A DNA stretch of 64,000 nucleotides from Enterococcus aquimarinus (GCF_001885765.1 NZ_JXKD01000008.1:1-64000); one strand, 5' to 3'. Positions 50,814 through 60,485 are shown, counted from the first letter of the stretch. Numbers and translations: made by a program. The notes: generated by a model not told the origin, from the letters alone.

Positions 50814-52647
50814 CTTCGCGTAGGAGGCGTAAGCCATTTAAAATAACTAAAATCGTACTACCCTCATGCCCGATTACTGCTAGAGGAATCGTTAAGCTTT
50901 GCATTAAATTCAAGGCAATTAACGATAAAATGACCGCGACACTAAAAATAATATTTTGTTTAATGATTCTTTTCATTTTTTGAGAGAGGCGATGAGTGTA
51001 CACGAGTTTCGCTAAATTATTTTCCATAATCACGACATCGGCCACGTCCATGGCAACGTCCGTTCCTTCGCCCATCGCAATCCCGATTGTCGCGGTTGCC
51101 AGTGCTGGTGCATCGTTGACGCCATCACCGACCATCGCATTTTTACCATATTTTTCTTTCAGCTGTTGGACGTATTTCACTTTATCTTCTGGAAGTAGTT
51201 CGCCGTAGTACTCTTTAATTCCGGCATCTTGTGCGACCGTTTGGGCGGTATGGCGATTATCACCAGTTAACATGACTGTTTGAATTCCAGCATTATTAAA
51301 GTAAGCGACGGATTCTCGGGCGTTTTTATTTAATGTATCAAGCAGGCCAATACCTCCGATAAATTGGTGGTCACGTTCCACATAAATCACGGTTTTCCCT
51401 TGATGTTTCCACTCAGCTAACGCTTCAGGTTCTTCATAGGTGCCACGTTTTTTCCCTACGTAATAGGTATGATCCCCTTCGACTGCTTGAATCCCACTGG
51501 CTGTGATTTCTTCTGTTACAAGATCAAGACTTTGATACGCTTGTCCCCATTTTTTGACAATTCCTTGGGCTAACGGATGGGTACTTTTCCCTTCTAGTCC
51601 CAGGACATAAGGTAAAATAACAGCTTCGTCTTCTGCCCAATATTCATCGGTGACGCTAAATTCACCTTTTGTTAAAGTACCGGTTTTATCAAAGGCGATA
51701 CTCCGAATTTCTGCCAGTTCTTCTAAATAAGTGCCCCCTTTAAAGAGCATTCCGTGACGTGCGCCATTACTAATAGCACTCAGTAAAGCCGGTGTGGAAC
51801 TTGCCACTAAGGCACAGGGACTTGCAACAACGAGTAAGTTCACACCACGATAGAGGCTTTCGTTCCAAGTCCAAGATAAGCCGAAACGAAAAGCGAGAAT
51901 CGCTAATGGAACAGTGATTAAAATAATCATCACGTACTGATTTTCGACACGTTGGATAAAACTTTCAGTCTTCGTTTGACTGTTTTGTGCGGATTCGACT
52001 AACGCAATAATTTTCGCAAAAACGGTTTCTGAGCGATCCTTATTGACTTCAATCTCGAGTGCATCCCCGAGATTAATCGTGCCACCATAAATTTCTTCAT
52101 TGATACCTTTCAACCGAGGAACACTTTCACCATTCACGACCGATTCATCAATTTCAGACGCGCCTTTCATAATGACACCATCTGTTGGAATATGTTCTCC
52201 TTTAAAAATAGCCACTTTATCGCCTATCTCTAAATCGGCTGTGTCAATCATTTCGTACGTCCCATCGGCCAACACCAAGCGCGCTTTTTTCGGTTGCCGA
52301 TCAATCAAACGATTAATTTCGCGGGCACTTTTTTCAGTGGTATATTCTTCTAATAAATGACTTAGACTAAAAATAAAAATAAGTAGTGAACCTTCACGCC
52401 AATCACCAATTAACCCCGCACTCACTGCTGCTAAGATCATCAATAAATCGACATTAAAATGTTTTTCCGCCATCAATTCACGTACACCGGCAATTGTGAT
52501 TTCCGTTCCACCACTGATAACCGACGCTAAATAAATCAGCCAACTATATTCCCATTGAAAGCCAAACTCTAAAATCAAGCCTACAATTAAAAACACAATA
52601 CAACTCACCGTACTAATTAACGTGATATTTTCTTTGATTTTTTTCAT
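50806..52647 (-). CDS. P1B-4-type heavy-metal-transporting ATPase
   Basis: A 613-residue P-type ATPase, a paralogue of the pump at 48445 but without the His-rich tail. It has VVNGESVPRLKG, the metal-site SPCALVASSTPA, DKTGTLTKGE, VGDGVNDAPALA, and HEGSTILVILNGLRLL near the end. SPC with HEGST again indicates subgroup P1B-4; Bacillus subtilis PfeT and Listeria FrvA of this subgroup export ferrous iron or protect against heme and are regulated by Fur or PerR. The ATG at 52645-52647 follows GAGGTGG. The last two or three codons (EEK-stop) may derive from the inserted repeat. A Fur-box-like sequence lies about 80 bp upstream. Confidence 0.92.
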   Translation of the reverse strand: MKKIKENITLISTVSCIVFLIVGLILEFGFQWEYSWLIYLASVISGGTEITIAGVRELMAEKHFNVDLLMILAAVSAGLIGDWREGSLLIFIFSLSHLLEEYTTEKSAREINRLIDRQPKKARLVLADGTYEMIDTADLEIGDKVAIFKGEHIPTDGVIMKGASEIDESVVNGESVPRLKGINEEIYGGTINLGDALEIEVNKDRSETVFAKIIALVESAQNSQTKTESFIQRVENQYVMIILITVPLAILAFRFGLSWTWNESLYRGVNLLVVASPCALVASSTPALLSAISNGARHGMLFKGGTYLEELAEIRSIAFDKTGTLTKGEFSVTDEYWAEDEAVILPYVLGLEGKSTHPLAQGIVKKWGQAYQSLDLVTEEITASGIQAVEGDHTYYVGKKRGTYEEPEALAEWKHQGKTVIYVERDHQFIGGIGLLDTLNKNARESVAYFNNAGIQTVMLTGDNRHTAQTVAQDAGIKEYYGELLPEDKVKYVQQLKEKYGKNAMVGDGVNDAPALATATIGIAMGEGTDVAMDVADVVIMENNLAKLVYTHRLSQKMKRIIKQNIIFSVAVILSLIALNLMQSLTIPLAVIGHEGSTILVILNGLRLLREEK

Positions 52648-52724
52648 TTCAACCACCTCATTCGTCTTTCTACACTCTCACTTTAGCACCCTTTTGAACG
52701 TTTAGATACGGGAATTCCTCAATT

Positions 52725-52743
52725 GAAAGAGATTATCATTGTC
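52725..52743. promoter_or_regulatory. Fur-box-like 19-mer in the pump/GNAT divergent gap
   Basis: By hand, the 19-mer starting GAAAGAGATTATC and ending ATTGTC matches the classic Fur box at 14 of 19 positions. It is about 80 bp upstream of the P1B-4 pump gene, where iron regulation is known for PfeT/FrvA-type pumps. Confidence 0.35.
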
Positions 52744-52814
52744 AGTGAGAAGACGGTTAGACGGTTGTATCATTCTATGATACACTAACAAAAATGAAAA
52801 AGGAGTCGTTGCGA

Positions 52815-53369
52815 ATGTCATATTATTTTACCCTACCGGTCAATGAAAACATTGCGCTAGCTTACTGTGATTTATCGATGGCCCAAGAAATTTATGAATG
52901 TGTCATCTCGGATAAAGAACATATTGGCGTGTTTCTTGATTTTGCCCATCGTACAACAGATATCTCCGTTCAAGAAGAATACATCAAAATGAAGCTCCAC
53001 AACAATGCCGAAGGAACTGATAAAATGTTTTGTCTCATTTTTGAAGAGTCGATTATTGGGTGTATTGATTTACATAAAATCAATCAAAAAAATCAAAGTG
53101 CCGAAATTGGGTATTGGATTCATTCGGATTATACCAATCGCGGGTTTATTACGGCAGTCGTGAAGAAAATCTGTGCCTACTCTTTTTATGGGTTACATTT
53201 GAATAAACTTTCAATTTTTGCGGATGTAGCGAATGTCGCAAGTAATAAAGTGGCGCTCAAATGCGGATTTGAATTTGTTGGGACGGATAAAGCAGAAGTG
53301 CTGTTACGCGATGAGTTGCGTGATATGAATAAATACTCGTTACTAAAAAAAGATTTTCAGCTTGAATAA
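52815..53369 (+). CDS. GNAT family N-acetyltransferase, RimL/YdaF-like
   Basis: A 184-residue acetyltransferase of the RimJ/RimL type using acetyl-CoA on a ribosomal protein N-terminus or a small amine. It shows GCIDLHKINQKNQSAEIGYWIHSDYTNRGFITAVVKKIC, which includes the acetyl-CoA-binding R/N-x-x-G-x-x-T loop, and KLSIFADVANVASNKVALKCGFEFVGTDK, the usual C-terminal signature. AAAAGGAG lies 8 nt before the ATG at 52815. A terminator follows. Confidence 0.9.
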   Translation: MSYYFTLPVNENIALAYCDLSMAQEIYECVISDKEHIGVFLDFAHRTTDISVQEEYIKMKLHNNAEGTDKMFCLIFEESIIGCIDLHKINQKNQSAEIGYWIHSDYTNRGFITAVVKKICAYSFYGLHLNKLSIFADVANVASNKVALKCGFEFVGTDKAEVLLRDELRDMNKYSLLKKDFQLE

Positions 53370-53374
53370 AAAGA

Positions 53375-53426
53375 AAATAGCTAATAGAACGGCAAAAGAT
53401 ACAATCCGTTCTATTAGCTATTTTTT
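53375..53426 (+). terminator. Intrinsic terminator after the GNAT gene
   Basis: AATAGCTAATAGAACGG pairs perfectly with its complement around a 13-nt loop and is followed by six T on the plus strand. Confidence 0.9.
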
Positions 53427-53564
53427 GTTGTGGAGTGGATGCTTATTGAGTCAGAATCTTTATTTCTCCCACGGTTATTGTTCGATGAATTTACCAATGA
53501 CTTTTAGCAACAATCGCCGAAAGAAGTACTCAAAAAATAGCAAAAAACTCCGAAATGAGCCGCC

Positions 53565-53601
53565 CCGCTAAAGTTCGATGTTTAGGTCCAACTTTTGCGG
53601 A
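53565..53601. repeat. Hairpin with AAAGTTCGATG core, copy 1
   Basis: CCGC.AAAGTT and AACTTT.GCGG close a 14-nt loop, 27 bp beyond the stop of the membrane protein gene at 53628. Its core (AAAGTTCGATG.TTA.GTC) recurs in a second hairpin at 55689-55732. A terminator role is possible, but the T tract is poor. Confidence 0.5.
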
Positions 53602-53627
53602 GCGCTATCGATGCCGGAGGTTTTACT

Positions 53628-55487
53628 CTATTTTTCGCGAATATACACGCCTTCAATTTCTATCCAATAAGTGATCGGTTGATTGTTCTCATCTACTTGC
53701 ATTTCAATATGATTAAAGATGAGTTGTCCTTCGATTTCATCGGTGCTAAATGGATATTCCAAGGTCGCAACGGTAGTCGATTCTTTTTGTTCTGTTGTCG
53801 GCGGATATTCTGCAAGCAATCCTTCTACAAAGGTTTTCAGAGACTCTTCTAAAATCACTTGATTGTTTAATTTAATCGTGAGTTTTGGGACGCTATTTCC
53901 CTTTTCAGATAGGATCCACTCAATCTCATATGTCCCTTTATTCCCTTCAAACGTTCCACCTTGACCTTCTTTTTGGTCTTGATAGGTTAGTGGAACGCGC
54001 CAATCAAAGGACGCAATATCAATCGCTTGATTCTCGCGACTCACACTCGTAATCGCATTTTGCAAAGGAGCCACATCTTCTTGTCTTGGATAGATAGGGG
54101 CAAATCCCATCACTTCCTTAAAGCTTTCATCGTCATATGGCTCAATACTGAACCAAACAGGTAAACGATCTTGCTCTTGCCGGGCCAAATATTGGGCCGA
54201 AACCGTCATTTTTTCTCTAATTGGTTGCTCGATTGCTTCACTTCCTGGGATGATTTCATTATTTTCAAACATCTGTGCTTGAATTAATAATTTTTCGAAT
54301 CGTTGAACTTGAAGTCGTACGGGCAAGCTTTGATAACCGACAAGTGGCATCACCGAGAATAGCATTGTCGCCATGACCAGGAGTAAAACCGAGGCATAGG
54401 CGCTTCTATTTTTGAAGACTAAGAGAAGCATGGCTACGACTGCCACTAGCCAAACGAGCATAAAATAATATTCAGTCGTTTGCATTCCGTAAGTCATCAG
54501 TTGCTGGATTAACGCCCAACCTTCAAAGGCTAAAATAATGAGCGTGGCAAAAGGAAAGACTTGGCGATACAATTTTGCGACTTTATTTTGTGCTTCATGA
54601 ACCATAATATAAAGCCAAATACCTACGACTGCATAACTCGTTGCAATACTTGATAAACGGATAAAGTAATTGCCAACTCCTTGGAAAATAATCCGAATTG
54701 TCCAAAGTAATAATACAATGGTCAGTGCTAAGGTAACCGGAACAAGAATATAAGAAAATAATAGTTGAATAAATTTCGATTGTTCTTGCGCAGCTTGGTG
54801 TTTTTCATCTGGTTGCGTTTGGGAAAAATCAGGTAAGGATCCTAGAAAGATCAGGAACGTCACAAAGCCAATAATCGAACCTAGATGTTGATAAACTTTG
54901 AAACTCATTGCGGGATAGAGTAATCCTTGGATGGCACCTGCCACTGCTGAAGTCCCTGCTAATAAGACCATTCCATAAATTAGGGCAATAAAAAAAGATT
55001 TTTGGATCATAAAAATCGTGCGCGACAGCGATTGATTTTCTTTTTGGCGTGCTGCAAATAAGACAAAGGCTAAAAACGTTACGCCTAATAACATCGCCAT
55101 TCTGGCATTGGCAATCTCACTTAAATAGAGATAGTTAAAGGAACTGTTCGCATCAGGAGCCGTTTGTCCAAAAAAGTAAAGCAGTAAAAAACTACTTAAC
55201 GAAACGATTCCCGTTACACCATTTGCAAGCGACATTCGTGTCGTTTCGAGTTGTTGCCCACGCACATAGGTCGCTGCCATTAAACCAAAAATTGCACCAA
55301 AGGCAAACGCCCAATGCAAACTATTAAATAACAAATGAAATTCATCTGCTTGTACACCCTCTATTTGAGTCCGTATCATCGTCGTTATCGTAAATAGCAA
55401 CCCACTGATGCTCGCAGCTGGGAATGTCCCCATCGCTTGAAAAGCGCCTTTGACAACTTGTTCTACCGAACGTTTCAATTCTTGCAT
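53628..55487 (-). CDS. DUF4153 family polytopic membrane protein with extracytoplasmic C-terminal domain
   Basis: A 619-residue protein with about 12 hydrophobic segments (to about residue 410) followed by a hydrophilic domain of about 200 residues with many acidic and Trp/Tyr residues. The segment QQLMTYGMQTTEYYFMLVWL and preceding IPVTLALTIVLLLWTIRIIF match the DUF4153 pattern (I/L-Y-x-I/V-x-R-I and Y-G-x-T). The ATG at 55485-55487 has AGGGAGG 7 nt upstream; an ATG six codons earlier is part of that ribosome site. No partner gene is evident. The function of the family is unknown. Confidence 0.75.
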   Translation of the reverse strand: MQELKRSVEQVVKGAFQAMGTFPAASISGLLFTITTMIRTQIEGVQADEFHLLFNSLHWAFAFGAIFGLMAATYVRGQQLETTRMSLANGVTGIVSLSSFLLLYFFGQTAPDANSSFNYLYLSEIANARMAMLLGVTFLAFVLFAARQKENQSLSRTIFMIQKSFFIALIYGMVLLAGTSAVAGAIQGLLYPAMSFKVYQHLGSIIGFVTFLIFLGSLPDFSQTQPDEKHQAAQEQSKFIQLLFSYILVPVTLALTIVLLLWTIRIIFQGVGNYFIRLSSIATSYAVVGIWLYIMVHEAQNKVAKLYRQVFPFATLIILAFEGWALIQQLMTYGMQTTEYYFMLVWLVAVVAMLLLVFKNRSAYASVLLLVMATMLFSVMPLVGYQSLPVRLQVQRFEKLLIQAQMFENNEIIPGSEAIEQPIREKMTVSAQYLARQEQDRLPVWFSIEPYDDESFKEVMGFAPIYPRQEDVAPLQNAITSVSRENQAIDIASFDWRVPLTYQDQKEGQGGTFEGNKGTYEIEWILSEKGNSVPKLTIKLNNQVILEESLKTFVEGLLAEYPPTTEQKESTTVATLEYPFSTDEIEGQLIFNHIEMQVDENNQPITYWIEIEGVYIREK

Positions 55488-55688
55488 CACTAAAACCTCC
55501 CTCATATCGATTTATCCACATTCATTATACCATAATCGTAAAAAACTCTTTCTTTTAACCACTGTTACTGCGACTAATTTTCAATTAAGCTTGCTATGAC
55601 TGATGAAACAGTACAATCGTTTCTTTAGCGTTAATATTGCTGTTGCTCAAGCGTCTAAAAAAAATCTCAAGTCATCTTTTGAATGAAC

Positions 55689-55732
55689 AGACCCCAAAAA
55701 GTTCGATGGTTAAGTCGAATTTTTCGGGGTCT
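55689..55732. repeat. Hairpin with AAAGTTCGATG core, copy 2
   Basis: AGACCCC and GGGGTCT close a stem that continues through AAAAAGTTCGA and TCGAATTTTT. The centre, GTTCGATGGTTAAGTCGA, closely resembles the hairpin at 53565. It lies 85 bp after the FUSC-like gene; a second hairpin TTTAAAGAG/CTCTTTAAA follows at 55742-55768. Confidence 0.55.
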
Positions 55733-55816
55733 TTCGATTAATTTAAAGAGATCAAGATTCTCTTTAAAAAACTCACAGGCAATTTTATCGTATCATCATT
55801 TACTAAAAAAATACGT

Positions 55817-56890
55817 TTAACAATTGTTCTGACATACTTTTCGTCTTTTTAGTTGGTTGTATAGTAGGCTTAACACTTTAAGAGATAACAGATAGATTCC
55901 GACAAAAAGAAGGCCGATGACATTATTCCAGATTCTGAGTTGAACCGATCCCCCAATGCCATAACGATCTTGTGCTAGTAGCAATGCACCAAAACAATTC
56001 AGAATGGTTTGATTACGATACGTTGTTAATAATCCTAAACCGAAGCCGCCAATTGGACCAATCAAAAAAAGAGAACGATTTGGTAAAAATGACATCAATG
56101 TGAAAAAGCCCACTGAACCTAATATAACCCCGATTAAACGGTCAAACGCACGTTGTTTTAACGCGTCTCGGTCACCGGCTAATAACGAGGCACAGGCAAA
56201 ACCTGCCCACATATAACGCTCTAAAGAGTAATAATCCATCCATAATAAAAATAAGCTGGTACCTAAAGCTAACACCATTAAAAATTGATTATTCTCATTC
56301 CAAACCCGCTCACCGACGATTCGTTTATAGAGCGTGAATTCTTGATGCTTTTCTCGATGCTTTCGGAAATAGATCCAAGAAAACAAGATAAATGCAAGAA
56401 AAACTAAAGCAAATCTAGAAACAAAAAATTCTTTGCTCGGTAACGTTCCCACTAGAAAAACATAACAAAAGCTATACAAACTAGGATTTCCTAATTCACG
56501 ATTATAACTAGTTAGTAAAAAAATCATTAGTAGTGAGTAAAAATGACAAATAAATTTCCAACCGGATGGCAAGACAGCCGCAAGCTGGGGGGAAAATAAT
56601 AAGAGCAATAAGACGACCCCTAACCCAATTATTCCTTGTTTCACACGATACCCAAAATCAACAAAGCGGATACTCATTAACATACAAAACAAGACGACTG
56701 CTAACGTACTTTGTTCCTGCCCAAACACCGCAGAAATCATCGTAATCGAGACACTGGCGAATAAGACGATTAAAAAAGAACGAACAATAAGGGCTCGACG
56801 GTAAAAACGTTTCTCTTCGATACTTTCACTCGCTTTTATTTTATTTTTTAAGATAAAAGGTGAAAGTTGAAGCATTTGATAAAAATTCAT
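55817..56890 (-). CDS. FUSC family membrane protein
   Basis: A 357-residue protein with about ten hydrophobic segments in two groups around a hydrophilic centre (HREKHQEFTLYKRIVGERVW). The late segment DRDALKQRAFDRLIGVILGSVGFF matches the FUSC/aromatic-acid-exporter signature (R-x-x-x-R-x-x-G-x-x-x-G-x). FUSC proteins are linked to export of aromatic acids such as fusaric acid, but small Gram-positive members are uncharacterised. The ATG at 56888-56890 is preferred because GAGAGG lies 9 nt upstream; an ATG three codons earlier is too close to it. Confidence 0.7.
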   Translation of the reverse strand: MNFYQMLQLSPFILKNKIKASESIEEKRFYRRALIVRSFLIVLFASVSITMISAVFGQEQSTLAVVLFCMLMSIRFVDFGYRVKQGIIGLGVVLLLLLFSPQLAAVLPSGWKFICHFYSLLMIFLLTSYNRELGNPSLYSFCYVFLVGTLPSKEFFVSRFALVFLAFILFSWIYFRKHREKHQEFTLYKRIVGERVWNENNQFLMVLALGTSLFLLWMDYYSLERYMWAGFACASLLAGDRDALKQRAFDRLIGVILGSVGFFTLMSFLPNRSLFLIGPIGGFGLGLLTTYRNQTILNCFGALLLAQDRYGIGGSVQLRIWNNVIGLLFVGIYLLSLKVLSLLYNQLKRRKVCQNNC

Positions 56891-56960
56891 ACATGGCATC
56901 CTCTCAAAAGTAAAATAACACTATCGAGGAGGATACTGTTAATTCATTTTTTCTTCAATT

Positions 56961-56996
56961 AAAAAACTTCGGAAAAAATATTTTCCAAAGTTTTTG
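56961..56996 (-). terminator. Intrinsic terminator after the aldo/keto reductase
   Basis: AAAAACTT.GGAAAA pairs with TTTTCC.AAGTTTTT; on the minus strand it follows the stop at 57010 by 14 bp and ends in T-rich sequence. Confidence 0.75.
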
Positions 56997-57009
56997 ATTA
57001 CTTCTTTAT

Positions 57010-57858
57010 TTAAAAATTAACTTCATCTGGATTGGCTGCAGTTCCCACTTGACCTTTTAATTGATCAATCACAGCCATGTCTTCCGGGGTTATTTCAAAA
57101 TCAAAGAGTTTCGTGTTTTCAATAATCCGCGATTCGGTGACTGATTTTGGCAATGGTAAAAATCCTTTTTGTAAACTCCAACGTAAAACAAGTTGGGCGA
57201 TTGTTTTTTGATAATGGTCTGCTAAGGTTTGTAATGATTCAATCTCAAAAATACGGCCGGTACCTAAGGGACTATAGGCTTCTGTTAAAATGCCATGTGC
57301 AGTATTATAGGCCACCAGTTCATCTTGGGGATCACTTGGATTGGCATAAATTTGATTCACGACCGGTTTGATTGTCGCTGTTTCGAGTAAGGCATCGATA
57401 TGATGGGGATGGAAATTCGAGATCCCAATGGCCCGGATTTTACCAGCTTGTACGGCTTCTTCCATCGCGCGCCAGGAATCTGCATTTGTTGCTTGCCAAT
57501 TCGGACGATATTTTTTCGGATTCGGCCAATGAATTAAATACAAATCAAGATAGTCTACACCAAGTTGTTCTAACGATGCATCGATGGCTTTTCGAGTCTC
57601 TTCAAATGTCCGCTGCGTATTCGCTAATTTCGTCGTAATAAATATTTCTTCTCGAGGAATCCCACTTTTAACGATTGCGCGACCGACTGACGCTTCATTT
57701 TTGTAAGCGGCGGCGGTATCGATGTGTCGGTATCCAGCCTTTAAAGCGGTTAAAACGGAATGTTCGGCTACATCGCCATCTGGTGTTTGCCAAGTTCCAA
57801 AACCAACGATTGGGATTTCTACGCCATTGCTTAACTGATACGTTGTAGTTAATGTCAT
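57010..57858 (-). CDS. Aldo/keto reductase (2,5-diketo-gluconate reductase-like)
   Basis: A 282-residue NADPH-dependent aldo/keto reductase with a TIM barrel. The catalytic tetrad is intact: Asp47 and Tyr52 (GYRHIDTAAAYKNE), Lys77 (ITTKLAN) and His110 (LYLIHWPNP). NADP-site features are GISNFHPHHID, PVVNQIYANP and PLPKSVTESRIIENTKLFDF. Length and motifs match the AKR5-type reductases of Firmicutes such as YtbE/YvgN. AGGAGG precedes the ATG. It stands alone and is divergent from the amino acid ABC operon. Confidence 0.93.
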   Translation of the reverse strand: MTLTTTYQLSNGVEIPIVGFGTWQTPDGDVAEHSVLTALKAGYRHIDTAAAYKNEASVGRAIVKSGIPREEIFITTKLANTQRTFEETRKAIDASLEQLGVDYLDLYLIHWPNPKKYRPNWQATNADSWRAMEEAVQAGKIRAIGISNFHPHHIDALLETATIKPVVNQIYANPSDPQDELVAYNTAHGILTEAYSPLGTGRIFEIESLQTLADHYQKTIAQLVLRWSLQKGFLPLPKSVTESRIIENTKLFDFEITPEDMAVIDQLKGQVGTAANPDEVNF

Positions 57859-57995
57859 TGTTTCTCCTCCTAAATTTTTTTACTTCTATATAATGGTACC
57901 TCATTCTCGTCTCATTGTCATGCAATCGACTTATACAATAAAATGTATAAAATTAAGTATTTTTAGAAATTAATTGAATAAAAATACAAAAACAC

Positions 57996-58085
57996 TTGCT
58001 TTCTCTTTATATATGGATTATTATACATAATATACTTATTTAAGACATTAAATATTCATAAACAACCGATTATGATGAATATTTA
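57996..58085 (+). promoter_or_regulatory. Promoter and inverted repeat in the leader of the amino acid ABC operon
   Basis: TTGCTT (57996-58001) and TATTAT (58019-58024) are 17 bp apart. Downstream, TAAATATTCAT (58049-58059) and ATGAATATTTA (58075-58085) are perfect 11-bp arms separated by 15 bp, ending just before the ribosome site GAAGGAG. The arms could form an operator or a leader hairpin that controls translation. Confidence 0.6.
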
Positions 58086-58100
58086 CGGAAGGAGCTTTTC

Positions 58101-58817
58101 ATGGATCATTATTATCTTAGTGCGATTGTCCTAGACTTTAGCAAACTCATCAAATGGATTCCTACTTTTATCGATGGCACAATTGTTACGATTGTCTTAT
58201 CGCTAATGACTGTTTTCCTAGGATCAATTATTGGACTATTCGCTACTTTACTCAAACAATCCCCAAATAAATTTTTTAAAGCAATCGCGGCGGTTTATAC
58301 GCAGGTCGTACGTGGAACCCCATTACTCGTGCAATTATACATTTGGTTATACGGCTTACCGCTCATCGGCGTGACGCTACCTGCACTACCATTTTTGGGT
58401 GATGTCTATGGTTCACGCGAATTTCTAACAGCCGTCGTTGCCCTTTCTATTAACTCAGGTGCCTACATTTGCGAATTACTTCGTGGTGGCTTAGAAGCCA
58501 TTGATAAAGGTCAAATGGAAGCCGGACGTTCGTTAGGATTAAGTCGCAAACAAACGATGCGCTCTATCATTATTCCACAAGCCATACGCGTGATTCTTCC
58601 TGGCTTAGGAAACGAATTTATCGCCATGATTAAAGAATCTTCCATTGTTTCCGTCGTTGGAATTTTCGATGTGATGTACACGAGTAATATTATTAAAGCA
58701 TCGACGTATTCGATTTTCGAACCCTTAATTGTCGTTGCCTTGATTTACTTCTTCCTAACCTTCACATTAACAGCTTTAATGAAACAATTAGAAAAGAGGT
58801 TAAGTGTTTATGATTAA
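58101..58817 (+). CDS. Polar amino acid ABC transporter permease
   Basis: A 238-residue permease of the His/Glu/Gln/Arg/opine family. Five hydrophobic segments are visible; the EAA-type cytoplasmic loop [34 protein letters not shown] is intact, and [15 protein letters not shown] and [16 protein letters not shown] are typical. GAAGGAG precedes the ATG. It heads the operon permease, ATPase, binding protein and M20 hydrolase. Cystine-, glutamine- and arginine-type importers cannot be distinguished from this alone. Confidence 0.93.
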   Translation: MDHYYLSAIVLDFSKLIKWIPTFIDGTIVTIVLSLMTVFLGSIIGLFATLLKQSPNKFFKAIAAVYTQVVRGTPLLVQLYIWLYGLPLIGVTLPALPFLGDVYGSREFLTAVVALSINSGAYICELLRGGLEAIDKGQMEAGRSLGLSRKQTMRSIIIPQAIRVILPGLGNEFIAMIKESSIVSVVGIFDVMYTSNIIKASTYSIFEPLIVVALIYFFLTFTLTALMKQLEKRLSVYD

Positions 58818-59544
58818 AACAATCAACTTACAAAAAGATTACGGTGATTTAAAAGTACTTAAAGGCATTTCAACCGACATCAAACAAGGTGAAATTGTCG
58901 CTGTGATTGGCCCTTCTGGTTCAGGAAAGTCAACGTTTTTACGTTGTTTGAACTTAATGGAGCAACCAACAGGCGGCGAGGTATTCTTTAAAGGCAAATC
59001 CTTAACCGAAAAAATGTTAAAAGAAGCCGAAATTGATCAAATTCGGCAACATATTGGCATGGTGTTCCAACATTTTAATTTATTTCCCAATATGACGGTT
59101 TTAGAAAATATTATTTTAGCTCCAATGAAATTAAAAAATTTATCAAAAGCCGAAGCAACCACGATCGCCGAAGCCTTACTACGAAAAGTCGGCTTATCCG
59201 ATAAAAAAGATGTGTATCCGAATAAACTTTCTGGTGGACAAAAACAACGGGTAGCTATCGCCCGCGCACTTGCGATGGAACCAGAAGTCATGCTTTTTGA
59301 TGAACCAACATCGGCCCTTGACCCAGAGATGGTCAAAGAAGTGTTACTCGTGATTCAAGCCTTGGCAAAAGATCATTTAACGACCGTTATTGTCACGCAT
59401 GAAATGAGTTTCGCAAAAAAAGTTGCCTCACGCGTCCTCTTTATGGATCAAGGGGTCATCGTAGAAGAAGGAACACCAACCGAATTATTTGAACATCCAA
59501 AAGAAGAACGAACGAAAGTCTTTTTAGATCAAATTACTTTTTAA
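58810..59544 (+). CDS. Polar amino acid ABC transporter ATP-binding protein
   Basis: A 244-residue ATPase with Walker [10 protein letters not shown] (about residues 34-42), Q-loop [11 protein letters not shown], signature [15 protein letters not shown], Walker [15 protein letters not shown] and the H-loop VTHEMSFAK. This is the GlnQ/ArtP/TcyC class. The ATG at 58810 is used; the gene overlaps the permease stop by 8 bp, so translation is coupled. A GTG two codons earlier is an alternative. Confidence 0.95.
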   Translation: MIKTINLQKDYGDLKVLKGISTDIKQGEIVAVIGPSGSGKSTFLRCLNLMEQPTGGEVFFKGKSLTEKMLKEAEIDQIRQHIGMVFQHFNLFPNMTVLENIILAPMKLKNLSKAEATTIAEALLRKVGLSDKKDVYPNKLSGGQKQRVAIARALAMEPEVMLFDEPTSALDPEMVKEVLLVIQALAKDHLTTVIVTHEMSFAKKVASRVLFMDQGVIVEEGTPTELFEHPKEERTKVFLDQITF

Positions 59545-59576
59545 CCTGATTATCAATTACCCGAGGAGGAACTCTT

Positions 59577-60461
59577 ATGAAATTAAAACATACCTTTACG
59601 CTGGCTGTTGCTAGCTTATTATCCCTAACTTTACTCGCTGCATGTGGCAGTAGTGAAAACACCAATGAATCACAAGGAAGCGCGACGGTCGAAATGGATC
59701 AACTAAGTAAAATTCAAGAAGCTGGAAAATTAGTGATGGCAACTTCACCTGACTTCCCTCCTGCTGAATTTTATATTTTAAAAGATGGTAAAAAAGAAAT
59801 TGTCGGTAGTGACGTGGCCTTAATCCAAGCGATTGCGGATGAAATTGGTGTCGAACTTGAAATTAAACCAACGGACTTTAATGGTGTTCTAGCAAATATC
59901 CAAACAGGCAGCGTTGACCTTGGAATTGCGGCTTTTGTTGGAACTGATGAACGTGGACAAGTCATGGAGTTTTCCGATGGCTATCAACAAGAAGCGGCCG
60001 ATGGGTTTCAAGGGGTTTTAATGACGAAAGAAAATGCGGCGAAATTTAAGACACTGGATGAATTAAAAGCAGCAGAATTAACCGTCGGTGCTCAAGGTGG
60101 TTCTGTCCAATATGAACTCGCAACGACGATTACGGACGCTAAAAAAATCAAGCAATTCGGGACTATGGATGCAGCGATTTTAGCGTTAAATTCAGGTGAC
60201 GTTGATGCGATTACGGTTTCTACTTCCCACGTTTTACCCATGTTAGAAACATTCCCAGATTTAGTGATTTTACCACAAGAATCATTCGACCTTGATGTGA
60301 ATCAAAAATATGCTACGAACGTTATTGGGTTTCCAAAAACAAATGACAATGCGCGTCTAATCGAGATTGCCAATAAAGTCATCCAAGAAAACTTGGAAAA
60401 CGGGAATTTAGAAAAATGGCGGAAAGAATATACAGAGTTAGCCGTTCAAGCAGTGGAGTAG
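59577..60461 (+). CDS. Amino acid ABC transporter substrate-binding lipoprotein
   Basis: A 294-residue lipoprotein with signal peptide ending LTLLAAC (Cys23) and a bacterial SBP family 3 domain: GKLVMATSPDFPPAEFYI, GSDVALIQAIADEIGVELEIKPTDFNGVLANIQTGSVDLGI and LTVGAQGGSVQYELATTI. GAGGAGG precedes the ATG. The ligand is an amino acid or derivative; the adjacent M20 hydrolase suggests an N-acylated or otherwise conjugated amino acid that is cleaved after uptake. Confidence 0.93.
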   Translation: MKLKHTFTLAVASLLSLTLLAACGSSENTNESQGSATVEMDQLSKIQEAGKLVMATSPDFPPAEFYILKDGKKEIVGSDVALIQAIADEIGVELEIKPTDFNGVLANIQTGSVDLGIAAFVGTDERGQVMEFSDGYQQEAADGFQGVLMTKENAAKFKTLDELKAAELTVGAQGGSVQYELATTITDAKKIKQFGTMDAAILALNSGDVDAITVSTSHVLPMLETFPDLVILPQESFDLDVNQKYATNVIGFPKTNDNARLIEIANKVIQENLENGNLEKWRKEYTELAVQAVE

Positions 60462-60485
60462 ACGAAAGAAGAAGGAGATTTTACA

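Noticed and set aside
55817-56890. Annotation as a fusaric acid resistance protein
   Set aside because: Only a short FUSC-like signature is visible, and small Gram-positive members are uncharacterised.
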